From Achromobacter sp. Root83 (GTDB taxonomy: Bacteria > Pseudomonadota > Gammaproteobacteria > Burkholderiales > Burkholderiaceae_B), in contig NZ_LMIU01000025.1 of the NCBI RefSeq assembly GCF_001428845.1, positions 403,755 to 467,754 on the forward strand: a stretch of 64,000 nt of DNA. The letters run 5' to 3'. Position 1 is the first letter of the stretch. Every line of letters begins with the position of its first letter. The notes under the pieces were generated by a model that ran no database searches, had not been told where the DNA came from, and saw only the letters and a program-made list of their open reading frames with translations. The position numbers and the translations under genes are program-made. Shown one piece after another: positions 18,431-26,879 of the stretch.

Positions 18431-18477
18431 CGACAAAAAGCGCCTTGCGGATGGCGGCGACGCCGTCCGCAAGGCGC
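18431..18477 (-). terminator. terminator/attenuator between livK and livH
   Basis: GCGCCTTGCGGA (18440-18451) and TCCGCAAGGCGC (18466-18477) form a perfect 12-bp stem, followed on the minus strand by CTTTTTGTCG. It lies 28 bases beyond the livK stop. Partial read-through would give more binding protein than permease, a common arrangement in ABC import operons. Confidence 0.85.
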
Positions 18478-18504
18478 ATCCCCCCGCGCGGGGATGCGTA
18501 CCGC

Positions 18505-19659
18505 TTACTTCTCGATGACGTACTTGCCGTCCTTGGTCACGCTGACGATCGGTGCCTGATCGGCATCGTAGCCGGCGGGCTTGCCGGCGCGGTCGTTGGC
18601 TTGACGGAACTTGAACGGGCCGGTTGCGCCGGTCCAGGTCACGGCCGGCAGGGCGTCGCGCAGGGCAGCGCGATCCTTGGCCAGTTCACCGGTGATCTTG
18701 GTGTTCTTCAGCGCCTGGGCCACGATGTACATGGCGTCGTACGACTGCGCCGCGAACTGGTCGGGCGAACCGTTGAACTTGGCCTTGTAGGCGTCGATGA
18801 ACTTGAGGTTCTCGGGCGCCTTGTTCTCGATCGACCACGGGCTGCCGATCCACAGATTGTTCGATGCGCCGCCGGGGGCCAGGTCGAAAATCTTGACCGA
18901 GTTCATGCCGTTGCCGCCGATGACGGGCACATTCAGACCCAGCTGGCGGGCCTGCACCATGATCGGCGCGCCTTCGGCCAGCAGTGCGGACAGCACGATG
19001 GCGTCGGGGTTGGTGCCCTTGATCTTGGTGAGCTGGGCCTTGAAGTCCACGTCGCCCTTGGCGAACGTTTCGGTCGTCGTGACCGGGATCTTCTGGTCTT
19101 CCAGGGCCTTCTTGAAGTTGTCGTAGCCGCTCTTGGTGAAGACGTCGTCGTTGCCATAGAGCACCGCCACGTTCTTCAGGCCGGTCTTGGCCTTCACGGT
19201 GGAGATGGTGGCGGGCAGCACGTCGGCTTCGGTGACCGAATTGCGGAACACATAGTTGCCGATGGACGTGATGCCGTCGGCGGTGTTGGACGTGCCGAAA
19301 GCGACCGTCTTGGCGGCCTGGGCGACCGGGTCGGCAGCTTGGGCCGAGTTCGACAGCGTGGGGCCGAAGACCATCAGGACGTTGTCCTTGAAGATCAGTT
19401 TCTTGAAGACGTTGATCGCTTCTTCTTTCTTGCCTTGCTCGTCTTCGACCACCAGCACGAGCTTGTTGCCGTTGATGCCGCCCGCGGCATTGATTTCGTC
19501 GGCTGCCAACTGGAAGCCGTTGCGGATCGACACGCCGTACTGGGCGGCGCCGCCGGACAGGGCTTCCGCCACGCCCAGCTTGATATCAGCCGCATGGGCG
19601 GCCGGGACGATACCGGCGGCGATCAGCGCGGCCAGCAGCTTCTTGGTCTTGGATTGCAT
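18505..19659 (-). CDS. livK: LivK-type periplasmic branched-chain amino-acid binding protein
   Basis: A 384-residue type I periplasmic binding protein. The signal peptide is residues 1-23 (MQSKTKKLLAALIAAGIVPA then AHA, cleaved before ADIKLGV). Mature features are VAEALSGGAAQYGVSIRNGF and DEINAAGGINGNKLVLVVED. The start at 19659 fits an ordinary signal peptide, with AAGGTGG upstream. First gene of livKHMGF; the actual ligand may be any branched-chain or related amino acid. Confidence 0.94.
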   Translation of the reverse strand: MQSKTKKLLAALIAAGIVPAAHAADIKLGVAEALSGGAAQYGVSIRNGFQLAADEINAAGGINGNKLVLVVEDEQGKKEEAINVFKKLIFKDNVLMVFGPTLSNSAQAADPVAQAAKTVAFGTSNTADGITSIGNYVFRNSVTEADVLPATISTVKAKTGLKNVAVLYGNDDVFTKSGYDNFKKALEDQKIPVTTTETFAKGDVDFKAQLTKIKGTNPDAIVLSALLAEGAPIMVQARQLGLNVPVIGGNGMNSVKIFDLAPGGASNNLWIGSPWSIENKAPENLKFIDAYKAKFNGSPDQFAAQSYDAMYIVAQALKNTKITGELAKDRAALRDALPAVTWTGATGPFKFRQANDRAGKPAGYDADQAPIVSVTKDGKYVIEK

Positions 19660-19739
19660 GGTTGATACCACCTTAAAGTCTGTCTCGGAATATTGGTAAT
19701 CCGGGCTGTTGTAATCCCGCCGGATTGACGTCGAAATGC

Positions 19740-19768
19740 CGCTTAAAGGCGACAAGTGTGCGCGTCAA
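19740..19768 (-). promoter_or_regulatory. candidate livK promoter
   Basis: On the minus strand TTGACG lies at 19768-19763. A TTTAAG/TAAGCG-like -10 follows at 16-17 bases, about 80 bases before the livK ATG. The -35 is good and the -10 is weak. This is an eye-level assignment. Confidence 0.35.
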
Positions 19769-19805
19769 GACCCGGGATATTACTCCTTTGTATCAGGCCG
19801 AAACT

Positions 19806-19902
19806 CGAATGCCATTCAACAAAAGCTTGAAAACCGCCCATTTTTTTGTAAAAAACGTGTGGTTACTAGCGAAAACCCTATTCTCGCCGAATGCCATTCG
19901 GC
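19806..19902. repeat. two copies of CGAATGCCATTC upstream of livK
   Basis: CGAATGCCATTC occurs at 19806-19817 and again at 19888-19899, 82 bases apart. The second copy is embedded in the perfect dyad GCCGAATGCCATTCGGC (19886-19902). They lie 147-243 bases upstream of livK and just beyond the TRAP gene stop. They could be operators, or the second could be a weak terminator hairpin. Confidence 0.45.
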
Positions 19903-19915
19903 AGCCGGCGCCCCC

Positions 19916-21013
19916 TCATGTCCTGGCCGATAGCGCCACGCCCAGGTATTGGCCGTAAGCGCTTTCGGTCAGGCGGAACCAGGGCATCTCGCTGTCGCGA
20001 AAGCCCATGTAACTGTCGTGTATTGCCTTGAACCGAGCGTCTTTCGCGCTCAAGTCCTTGTAGACCTGCTGCGTGGTCTCGAAAGCCACATCCATGATGG
20101 ATCGCGGGAATGTGCGCACTTGCGCGCCGTTCGCCGTCAACTGGGCCAGCGCACGCGGATTTTGGGCGTCGTAGCGCGCGGTCGTGGCGGCATGCGCGGC
20201 CATCGCCGCGGCTTCCACCACCGCCTGATAGTTCTTGGGCAGCTTGCTCCAGGCCTCGTCGTTGATATAGAGCGAAAGCTGTTCGCCGCCGGCCCACCAG
20301 CCGGGTGCGTAGTAATACTTAGCTACCTTATTCAGGCCGAGCTTGCCGTCGTCATAGGCGCCAGCTCCCGCCACGGCCTGCAGGCCGTCCTTCTCGAAGG
20401 CCTCGGCTAGCTTGGCCGGGTCCCCCTGCTGCGGGGCCACGCCCATGCGGGCCAACACGTCGCCGGCCAGGCCGCCCACGCGCATCTTCAGGTCTTTCAG
20501 ATCGCCAGCCCGCTTGATTTCCTTGATGTACCAGCCACCCATCTGGGCGCCGGTATTGCCGAGCGGGAAATTGATGATCTTTTCGGGTTTGAAGAGCTCG
20601 CGGGTCAAGCGCAGGCCGTCGCCCTCGCTCATCCACGCGTTCATCTGGCGCGCGTTCAGCCCGAACGGCACCGCGGCATCGAAACAGAAGGCGGGATTCT
20701 TGGCGTAGTAGAGGCGGGAAGAGACATGGCCGCACTCCACCTTCTTGGTGGACACGGCTTCCATCAGATCGGCGGCGGCGACGATCTCACCGTCCGGGTA
20801 GTGGCGGATGTTGAACTTGCCGCCCGTGGCTTCCGACACGAACTTGCAGAAACTTTCGGCGGCGCCGACGCGCAGGTCCAGGGCGCTGGGAAAACCAGAG
20901 GAAAGGCGCCAGCTCAGCGACGGCATCTCCTGCGCGAACGCGGGCGCGCTGACGGCAGCTCCGGTTGCGACGGCGCCGAGACCGGCGTGCTTCAAGAATG
21001 AACGTCGTTGCAT
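19916..21013 (-). CDS. TRAP transporter solute-binding protein (DctP/TakP-like), orphan
   Basis: A 365-residue periplasmic protein. A twin-arginine type signal (MQRRSFLKHAG to PAFAQ) precedes the mature protein beginning EMPSLSWRLSSGFP. The DctP-family block GNTGAQMGGWYIKEIKRAGDLKDLKMRVGG carries the arginine that binds the carboxylate of the ligand. YDDGKLG and YYYAPGWWAGGEQ resemble the 2-oxoacid binder TakP. AAGGAG at 21021-21026 fixes the start. No DctQ or DctM membrane subunit is nearby, so it must work with a distant permease or be a solitary receptor. Confidence 0.85.
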   Translation of the reverse strand: MQRRSFLKHAGLGAVATGAAVSAPAFAQEMPSLSWRLSSGFPSALDLRVGAAESFCKFVSEATGGKFNIRHYPDGEIVAAADLMEAVSTKKVECGHVSSRLYYAKNPAFCFDAAVPFGLNARQMNAWMSEGDGLRLTRELFKPEKIINFPLGNTGAQMGGWYIKEIKRAGDLKDLKMRVGGLAGDVLARMGVAPQQGDPAKLAEAFEKDGLQAVAGAGAYDDGKLGLNKVAKYYYAPGWWAGGEQLSLYINDEAWSKLPKNYQAVVEAAAMAAHAATTARYDAQNPRALAQLTANGAQVRTFPRSIMDVAFETTQQVYKDLSAKDARFKAIHDSYMGFRDSEMPWFRLTESAYGQYLGVALSART

Positions 21014-21186
21014 CTCTTTGCTCCTTACAGCAACACCCGGGACTTCGAGCAATACCCGCCGGATATTACACGCTGGCAGGGGCCGAAATCGCTAGAGGAA
21101 TTCCCGAGCAGGTAAGGGATTGCAATGCACGAGCGTAGGCGCCGATGGCGCAAGCGGCGGCGCGCGGGCCGCCGCTTGGGACGGGA

Positions 21187-22551
21187 TCAGGTCCCGGCGA
21201 TCGCCATTTGCTCGATGAGGATCGAGCCGGTGGTCTTGGTGCCGCGCGAGACAGTGTCCGCGCCGATCGCGACGATCTGCTGGAACATGTCCGCCAGGTT
21301 GCCGGCAATGGTGATTTCCTGGACCGCATGCTGGATCTTGCCGTTTTCGACCCAGTAGCCGAATGCGCCGCGCGAGTAGTCGCCGGTGACGTAGTTGACG
21401 CCTTGGCCGATCAGCTCGGTGACGAGAAAGCCCGTGCCCAGCTTCTTCAGCATGGCTTCGAAGTCGTCGCCGCGCCGGGTCAGCGTGGAGCTGAACACCA
21501 GATTGTGCGAGCCGCCGGCGTTGCCGGTGGTGGTCATGCCCAGCTTGCGGGCGGTGTAGGAAGACAGGAAATACCCTTCCAGCACGCCGGCCGACACCAC
21601 GTTGCGGCGGCGCGTGCGCACGCCCTCGTCGTCAAAGGGCGAACTGCCCATGGCGCCGGGGATGTGCGGATCTTCGGTCAGGTTGATGTGCTTGGGGAAA
21701 ATGGACTTGCCCAGCGAGTCCAGCAGGAAGCTGGCCTTGCGGTACAGCGCGCCGCCGTTGACGGCCTGCGTCAGGGCGCCGACCAGCCCCAGCGCCAGCG
21801 GCGCCTCGAACAGGACGGGGAACTTGCCGGTGCGGATACGGCGGGCCGACAGGCGCGACAGCGTGCGTTCGGCGGCGTAGCGTCCGATGGCCTCGGGCGA
21901 CGCCAGCTTGGCCGGATCGCGCTCGGACGTGTACCAGTAATCGCGCTGCATGCCGTTGCCGCGGCCCGCGATGGGCGCGACGGACAGGCTGTGGCGCGAG
22001 TACGGATAGCCGCCCAGGAAGCCGCGCGTGTTGCCCATCACGAACTGGCCTTCGTAGGTGCCGACGGTGGCGCCGTCGGTATTGGTGATGCGCGGATCGA
22101 CGTCGCGGGCGGCGCGTTCGGCGCGCAGCGCCAGCTCGGCCGCTTCCTCGGTGGACACGCTCCAGGCGCGATGCAGGTCCAGATCGGGAAATTCGGTGGC
22201 CAGTTGATCGGCATCGGGCAGGCCGGCGGCCGGGTCGGCGGCGGTGTGGCGGGCGATGTGCCAGGCGGCTTCGACGGTCTGGCGCAGCGCCGCTTCGGAA
22301 AAGTCGGAGGTCGAGGCGGAGCCGCGGCTCTGGCCGGCGTAGACCGTCAGGTCCAGGGCGCGGTCGCGGGTCTGCTCAACGGTTTCGATGTCGTTCTTGC
22401 GTACCGAGACCGACAGCCCCAGGCTTTCCGAGACTTCCGCGGCGGCGTCGGAAGCGCCGATCTGGCGCGCGTAAGCAAGGGTTTGTTCGACGAGTTCGGA
22501 AAAACGCGCGTGATTCGCCGCCAGCGGCAAGGAAGAGGAGGATTTAACCAT
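21187..22551 (-). CDS. pmbA: PmbA/TldE subunit of the TldD/TldE metalloprotease
   Basis: A 454-residue member of the TldD/PmbA family. In heterodimers TldD carries the zinc site and PmbA/TldE is the partner; they process peptides such as microcin B17 and antitoxin CcdA. Motifs seen are [25 protein letters not shown], the [15 protein letters not shown] block near the C-terminus, and [11 protein letters not shown] at the end. The start [10 protein letters not shown] at 22551 is preferred. It diverges from darP by 58 bases, as often seen in proteobacteria. Confidence 0.94.
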   Translation of the reverse strand: MVKSSSSLPLAANHARFSELVEQTLAYARQIGASDAAAEVSESLGLSVSVRKNDIETVEQTRDRALDLTVYAGQSRGSASTSDFSEAALRQTVEAAWHIARHTAADPAAGLPDADQLATEFPDLDLHRAWSVSTEEAAELALRAERAARDVDPRITNTDGATVGTYEGQFVMGNTRGFLGGYPYSRHSLSVAPIAGRGNGMQRDYWYTSERDPAKLASPEAIGRYAAERTLSRLSARRIRTGKFPVLFEAPLALGLVGALTQAVNGGALYRKASFLLDSLGKSIFPKHINLTEDPHIPGAMGSSPFDDEGVRTRRRNVVSAGVLEGYFLSSYTARKLGMTTTGNAGGSHNLVFSSTLTRRGDDFEAMLKKLGTGFLVTELIGQGVNYVTGDYSRGAFGYWVENGKIQHAVQEITIAGNLADMFQQIVAIGADTVSRGTKTTGSILIEQMAIAGT

Positions 22552-22609
22552 TGCAGTCCAATTTGCAGAGACGGTTATCATAGCCAAGTCTGTCATTGCG
22601 CAGTTTTCC

Positions 22610-23161
22610 ATGAATTCCCATCCCGAAGAAGAATCCGTCGACGACGGTTACGACGAGAACGGCTACGACCGTCCCAGCAAGTCCCAGGTCAAGCGTGAAA
22701 TGCACGCCTTGCTGGACCTGGGCAAGCAGCTGATCGATCTGTCCCCCGAACGCCTCAAGCAACTGCCGCTGGCGGAGCGCCTCTATGAGGCCATCCGCAC
22801 GGCGCAGCGCACCACCGGCCGCGAGGGCCTGCGCCGCCAGGTCCACTTCGTGGGCAAGCTGATGCGCGACGCGCCCGCCGATGAAATCCGCGCCCAGCTC
22901 GATGTCTGGGAGAACGGTTCGCGCGAGGAAACCGCCGCCATGCACCGGCTCGAGACGCTGCGTGATCGTCTGCTGGACGACGATGACGCGCTGACCAAGC
23001 TGCTGGCCAACAACCCGCAGGCGGATGTGCAGCAATTGCGGACGCTGATCCGCGCCGCCCGCAAGGAAAGGCTCGGCAACGCCTCGCTGCTGCAAGGCCA
23101 GGAACCGCAAAAAAAGCACTACCGGGCGCTATTCCAGGCGCTGAAAACCCTTACCCTCTGA
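22610..23161 (+). CDS. darP: DarP (YjgA): ribosome-associated 50S assembly factor
   Basis: A 183-residue DUF615/DarP protein that associates with late pre-50S particles. It has the acidic N-terminus ([15 protein letters not shown]), then [24 protein letters not shown] conserved central block follows, [23 protein letters not shown], and the end is [14 protein letters not shown]. It is divergently paired with pmbA, the classical neighbourhood. Confidence 0.95.
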   Translation: MNSHPEEESVDDGYDENGYDRPSKSQVKREMHALLDLGKQLIDLSPERLKQLPLAERLYEAIRTAQRTTGREGLRRQVHFVGKLMRDAPADEIRAQLDVWENGSREETAAMHRLETLRDRLLDDDDALTKLLANNPQADVQQLRTLIRAARKERLGNASLLQGQEPQKKHYRALFQALKTLTL

Positions 23162-23171
23162 TCCCGCCGTC

Positions 23172-23849
23172 ATGAACGCTCCGACCGACCTGCTCGATTG
23201 CATCGAGATCGAAACCGCTCCCAACCCCACGCATGCCGTGATCTGGCTGCACGGCCTGGGCGCCGACGGCAACGACTTCGCGCCGATCGTGCCGGAACTG
23301 GACCTGCCGGCCGGCAAGGGCGTGCGGTTCGTGTTCCCGAACGCACCGGTGCAACGCGTGACGATCAACAACGGCATGGCGATGCGCTCCTGGTACGACA
23401 TCCTGGTGATGGACCTGGTGCGCGTCGAAGACGCCAAGGGCATCCGCGCATCCGAAGCCGCAGTCCATAAGCTGATCGCGCGCGAGAACGCCCGCGGCAT
23501 CCCCACGTCGAACATCGTGCTGGCAGGTTTCTCGCAAGGCAGCGCCATGACCCTGCACACGGGCCTGCGGCTGCCGGAAAAACTGGCGGGCATGATGGCG
23601 CTGTCGGGCTATCTGCCTCTGGTGGATACCGCCGAAGCCGAACGCAACGAGGCCAACAAGGCCACCCCCATCTTCATGGCCCACGGCCAATACGATCCGG
23701 TGGTGTCGCTGGCGCGCGCGGAAGCCTCGCTGGCGGAACTGAAGCGCCTGGGTTACGACGTGCGCTGGCGCACGTATCCGATGCCGCATTCGGTTTGCGC
23801 CGAGGAAGTGGCGGACATCTCGGCATTCCTGAACGAAGTCCTGGTCTAG
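23172..23849 (+). CDS. carboxylesterase/phospholipase-family alpha/beta hydrolase
   Basis: A 225-residue cytosolic esterase of the acyl-protein-thioesterase-like group. The catalytic triad is visible: S121 in GFSQGS, D175 in HGQYDPVV and H206 in YPMPHSV. The oxyanion block is VIWLHGLGADGNDF. It begins ten bases after darP, likely in the same transcript. Substrate unknown; short-chain esters are usual for the family. Confidence 0.93.
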   Translation: MNAPTDLLDCIEIETAPNPTHAVIWLHGLGADGNDFAPIVPELDLPAGKGVRFVFPNAPVQRVTINNGMAMRSWYDILVMDLVRVEDAKGIRASEAAVHKLIARENARGIPTSNIVLAGFSQGSAMTLHTGLRLPEKLAGMMALSGYLPLVDTAEAERNEANKATPIFMAHGQYDPVVSLARAEASLAELKRLGYDVRWRTYPMPHSVCAEEVADISAFLNEVLV

Positions 23850-24213
23850 GACGGGTTGCGGCCTAGGGACGATGACGGGCTGCGCGCAACGCGCGGTCCG
23901 TGTTCCTGGCCGATGGGCGCGGCATGGCGCGGCGCCTAAGATGGGTGGGACTCCCCATCGGCAGAAAAAACCATTTTGTATACCAACTGGTATTCCAGCC
24001 TTGAATTGTCAGGGCTCACATTGGCCGCGTCCATAGAGAAAAACGCCAACTTCAAAATGCTTGTCGCCCATTTGTATTGAATATAGTATTCGATCCAAGC
24101 CTTACCGGCCCGGGCAACCATCGTTCGGGCTTCCCTGTTGTTGTAGTCGATCAATCCCATTGGCCGTGTCGCGCCAGATTTCGGCGTGGCATCAAGACGC
24201 AGGAGAAAGTCCC
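23850..24213. other. AT-richer intergenic region upstream of the NMT1-type ABC operon
   Basis: Positions about 23960-24180 have much lower GC content than the flanks. On the minus strand 23936-24160 can be read as a 74-codon frame (MGLIDYNN...) with no Shine-Dalgarno, which I do not believe is a gene without further evidence. The region should hold the operon promoter and an operator-like dyad at 23980-23993. Confidence 0.45.
23980..23993. promoter_or_regulatory. operator-like dyad upstream of the ABC operon
   Basis: ATACCA (23980-23985) and TGGTAT (23988-23993) form a 6+6 dyad around AC, preceded by TTGT. Half-sites of this type are common for GntR- and LacI-family regulators. No regulator gene is adjacent, so the binding protein would be encoded elsewhere. 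Confidence 0.35.
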
Positions 24214-25218
24214 GTGAAGACCTTGCCATTGCCCCGTCTGGCAGGCGCGGCGCTACTCGCGCTGATTGCCCCCCTGGCCGCCCAGGCCGAAGCCCTGAAT
24301 CCCCCCGTGAAGGTCCGCTACGAAGAGGTGGTGCGATCCATCCTCTACGTGCCCAAGTATGTCGCGCTGTCGCAGGGCTACTTCAAGGACGCCGGGCTGG
24401 ACGTGTCCATGAAGACCTCGCAGGGAACCGACAAGGGCATGACCGCCCTGCTGTCGGGCAGCGCCGACATCGTGCTGATCGGCCCCGAGGCGTCAATCTA
24501 TGTGCAGAACAGCGAATCGCCGGTCAAGCCGAAGATCTTCGCCGGCTTGACGGCCACCGACGGATTTTTCCTGCTGGCGCGCAAGCCGGTCGAGAAATTC
24601 GACTGGTCCATGCTCAAGGGCAAGGAGGTCATCGGCTTTCGCCCGGGGTCCAATCCCATCGTTTTCCTGGAGACCGCGCTGCGCAAGCACGGACTGGATC
24701 CCCAGAAGGACGTGAAGCTGCTGAACAACATCGGCATCCCGGCCCGCGCGGGCGCATGGATGGCCGGCCAGGGCGAGTACGGCATCTTCCTGGAACCCGA
24801 GGCCGGCGAACTGGTGCGCAACGGCAAGGGCCATATCGTGGCCTCGGTGGGCCATGAGGTCGGCCAGGTGGATTACACGGTCTTCACCGCCACCGACAAG
24901 TACATCCGCGACAACCCCAAGGTCATCCAGGCCTGGACCGACGTAGTGGCGCGCGCCGAAAAATACGTGAAGGACACGCCCGCGGCCACGCTGGCGCCGC
25001 AGATCATGACCTTCTTCCCCGGCATGGACCAGGGCGCGGTGACGGAGGCCATCGACCGCTATAAGCAGTACCAGATCTGGAAGACGTCCCCGCTGGTCAC
25101 GGCGCAAGCCATGAACCAGTTGCAGGACATGCTCATCGCCAGCGCGGTCATGAAGGACAGCGCCCGCGTGAAGTACGAGGACGTGGTGGTGACCGATTTC
25201 GCCAAGAAGGCCCAATGA
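24214..25218 (+). CDS. NMT1/THI5-like ABC transporter substrate-binding protein
   Basis: A 334-residue periplasmic protein, first gene of a four-gene operon. The start is GTG at 24214, seven bases after AGGAGA (24201-24206). The signal peptide covers residues 1-25, cleaved after AAQA. The mature part has the SsuA/TauA/NMT1 fold features: YVPKYVALSQGYFKDAGLDVSM, GSADIVLIGPEASIYV and EYGIFLEPEAGELV. Members of this fold bind nitrogen- or sulfur-containing small molecules (sulfonates, nitrate, pyrimidine precursors, riboflavin). Ligand not identifiable. Confidence 0.9.
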   Translation: MKTLPLPRLAGAALLALIAPLAAQAEALNPPVKVRYEEVVRSILYVPKYVALSQGYFKDAGLDVSMKTSQGTDKGMTALLSGSADIVLIGPEASIYVQNSESPVKPKIFAGLTATDGFFLLARKPVEKFDWSMLKGKEVIGFRPGSNPIVFLETALRKHGLDPQKDVKLLNNIGIPARAGAWMAGQGEYGIFLEPEAGELVRNGKGHIVASVGHEVGQVDYTVFTATDKYIRDNPKVIQAWTDVVARAEKYVKDTPAATLAPQIMTFFPGMDQGAVTEAIDRYKQYQIWKTSPLVTAQAMNQLQDMLIASAVMKDSARVKYEDVVVTDFAKKAQ

Positions 25219-26030
25219 TGGGAGCCGCCGTCCACAACCTGAAGCCGGCAGCGGCCACGGCCAAGATCGAGCTGCGCGACGTCTGCCTGTCTTACTTCAC
25301 GCCCGAGGGCGAGACCGAAGCGCTGTCGAACGTGTCGTTCACGCTGGCGCCGGGCGAATTCGTCAGCCTGATCGGGCAAAGCGGCTGTGGCAAGAGCACG
25401 CTGCTGTCGCTGATCGCCGGCCTGATCCCGCCCACGTCGGGCGCGGTGATGGTCGACGGCCACGCCGTGACCCGCCCCAATGCGCGCATTGGCTATATGC
25501 TGCAGCAGGACTACCTGTTCGAATGGCGCACCATCCTGGACAACGTGATGCTGGGCGCCGAGATCCAGGGGCGGCGCGATGCGCGCAGCGAGGCGCGCGC
25601 CGTGCATCTGCTGGAAAAGTGCGGACTGGGCGCCTTCCTGTCGCATACGCCGCGCCAATTGTCGGGCGGCATGCGCCAGCGCGCGGCGCTGGCCCGCACG
25701 CTGGTGACCGAGCCCGACGTGATCCTGCTGGACGAGCCCTTCTCGGCGCTGGATTCGCAGACCCGGCTGGCGATCTCCGACGAGGTCGTGGACATCCTGC
25801 GCCGCGAGGGCAAGACGGTGGTGCTGGTCACGCACGATATCGGCGAGGCCATCACCATGACGGACCGCGTCATCGTGCTGTCGCGCCGGCCCGGCCGCCT
25901 GAAAAGCCAGTACCGCATCCACTATGGCGACGGCGCCCGGCCGACGCCCTTCCAGGCGCGCTCGCGTCCGGAATTCAATACCTACTTCAAACAGCTCTGG
26001 GACGAGCTGGACGTCCATGTGGAGGGTTGA
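25215..26030 (+). CDS. ABC transporter ATPase (SsuB/TauB-like)
   Basis: A 271-residue ATPase. Walker A is GQSGCGKST (residues 54-62), the signature is LSGGMRQRAALARTL, and Walker B is VILLDEPFSALD followed by VLVTHDIGEAITM. The ATG overlaps the binding-protein stop in the arrangement ATGATG, so translation is coupled. The Q-loop region MLQQDYLFEWRTILDNV is normal for nitrate/sulfonate-type systems. It energises the adjacent permease. Confidence 0.94.
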   Translation: MMGAAVHNLKPAAATAKIELRDVCLSYFTPEGETEALSNVSFTLAPGEFVSLIGQSGCGKSTLLSLIAGLIPPTSGAVMVDGHAVTRPNARIGYMLQQDYLFEWRTILDNVMLGAEIQGRRDARSEARAVHLLEKCGLGAFLSHTPRQLSGGMRQRAALARTLVTEPDVILLDEPFSALDSQTRLAISDEVVDILRREGKTVVLVTHDIGEAITMTDRVIVLSRRPGRLKSQYRIHYGDGARPTPFQARSRPEFNTYFKQLWDELDVHVEG

Positions 26031-26033
26031 GCC

Positions 26034-26870
26034 ATGAACGCCCCGATTGCCAACACCGTCCCGCTGCGCGCCGTGCCCGGCCCCAGCGGAAAATACCTGG
26101 ACTACCTGCGGCGCGACCGCGCGCGCCGCCGCAACATCCGCGTAGCGCAGGCGCTGCTGCTGGCGGTCTTCCTGTGCGCCTGGGAAATCCTGCCGCGCAT
26201 GCACATCCTGAACCCGCTGCTGACCAGCTATCCCAGCGCGCTGTGGCCCACGTTCATCGAACTCTGGAACCACGGCAGCCTGGGCAAGCACGTCATGACC
26301 ACCCTGTCGGCCACGCTGGTGGGCTTCACGCTGAGCATGGCGATCGGCATCGTGGTGGCCGCCGCGCTGTGGTGGTCCGACTTCCTCTACAAGGTGCTGG
26401 ATCCGTTCCTGGTGGTGGCCAACGCCATGCCCAAGATCGCCTTCGTGCCCATCTTCTATCTGTGGCTGGGCTCGGACTACGCGGTGTACGGCATGGCGGT
26501 GGCCATCGCCGTGTTCGTGACCATCATGGTGGTGTATGCGGGCTTCCGGGGCATCGACCTGAACAAGGTGAAGCTGGCCCACACCTTCGGCGCCAGCCGC
26601 TGGCAGGTGCTGGTCAAGGTAGTGCTGCCGGGCAGCGTACCCACGCTGATCGCGGCCGTGAAGATGAACATCGGGCTGGCGCTGGTGGGGGTCATCGTGG
26701 GCGAGTTCCAGTCGGCGGACTCCGGGCTGGGCTTTCTGATCATGAATGGCAGCCAGGTGTTCAAGCTGAACATCGTCATGACCGCCATCGCAATGCTGGC
26801 GCTGATTTCCAGCGTCATGTACCTGATCGTCTATCGCATCGAAGCCGCCGTGGCGCGGCGCTACGGATAA
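26034..26870 (+). CDS. ABC transporter permease (SsuC/TauC-like)
   Basis: A 278-residue inner-membrane permease of the binding-protein-dependent transport family, with six or so hydrophobic segments. The first is at about residues 37-53. The cytoplasmic EAA-type loop is HTFGASRWQVLVKVVLPGSV, contacting the ATPase. It starts four bases after the ATPase gene and is followed nine bases later by the hydrolase gene. Confidence 0.93.
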   Translation: MNAPIANTVPLRAVPGPSGKYLDYLRRDRARRRNIRVAQALLLAVFLCAWEILPRMHILNPLLTSYPSALWPTFIELWNHGSLGKHVMTTLSATLVGFTLSMAIGIVVAAALWWSDFLYKVLDPFLVVANAMPKIAFVPIFYLWLGSDYAVYGMAVAIAVFVTIMVVYAGFRGIDLNKVKLAHTFGASRWQVLVKVVLPGSVPTLIAAVKMNIGLALVGVIVGEFQSADSGLGFLIMNGSQVFKLNIVMTAIAMLALISSVMYLIVYRIEAAVARRYG

Positions 26871-26879
26871 GGGGGCAGC

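Noticed and set aside
23936-24229. 97-codon frame on the minus strand upstream of the ABC operon
   Set aside because: Lies in the promoter area of the divergent operon and has no ribosome-binding site. The openness is explained by local base composition.
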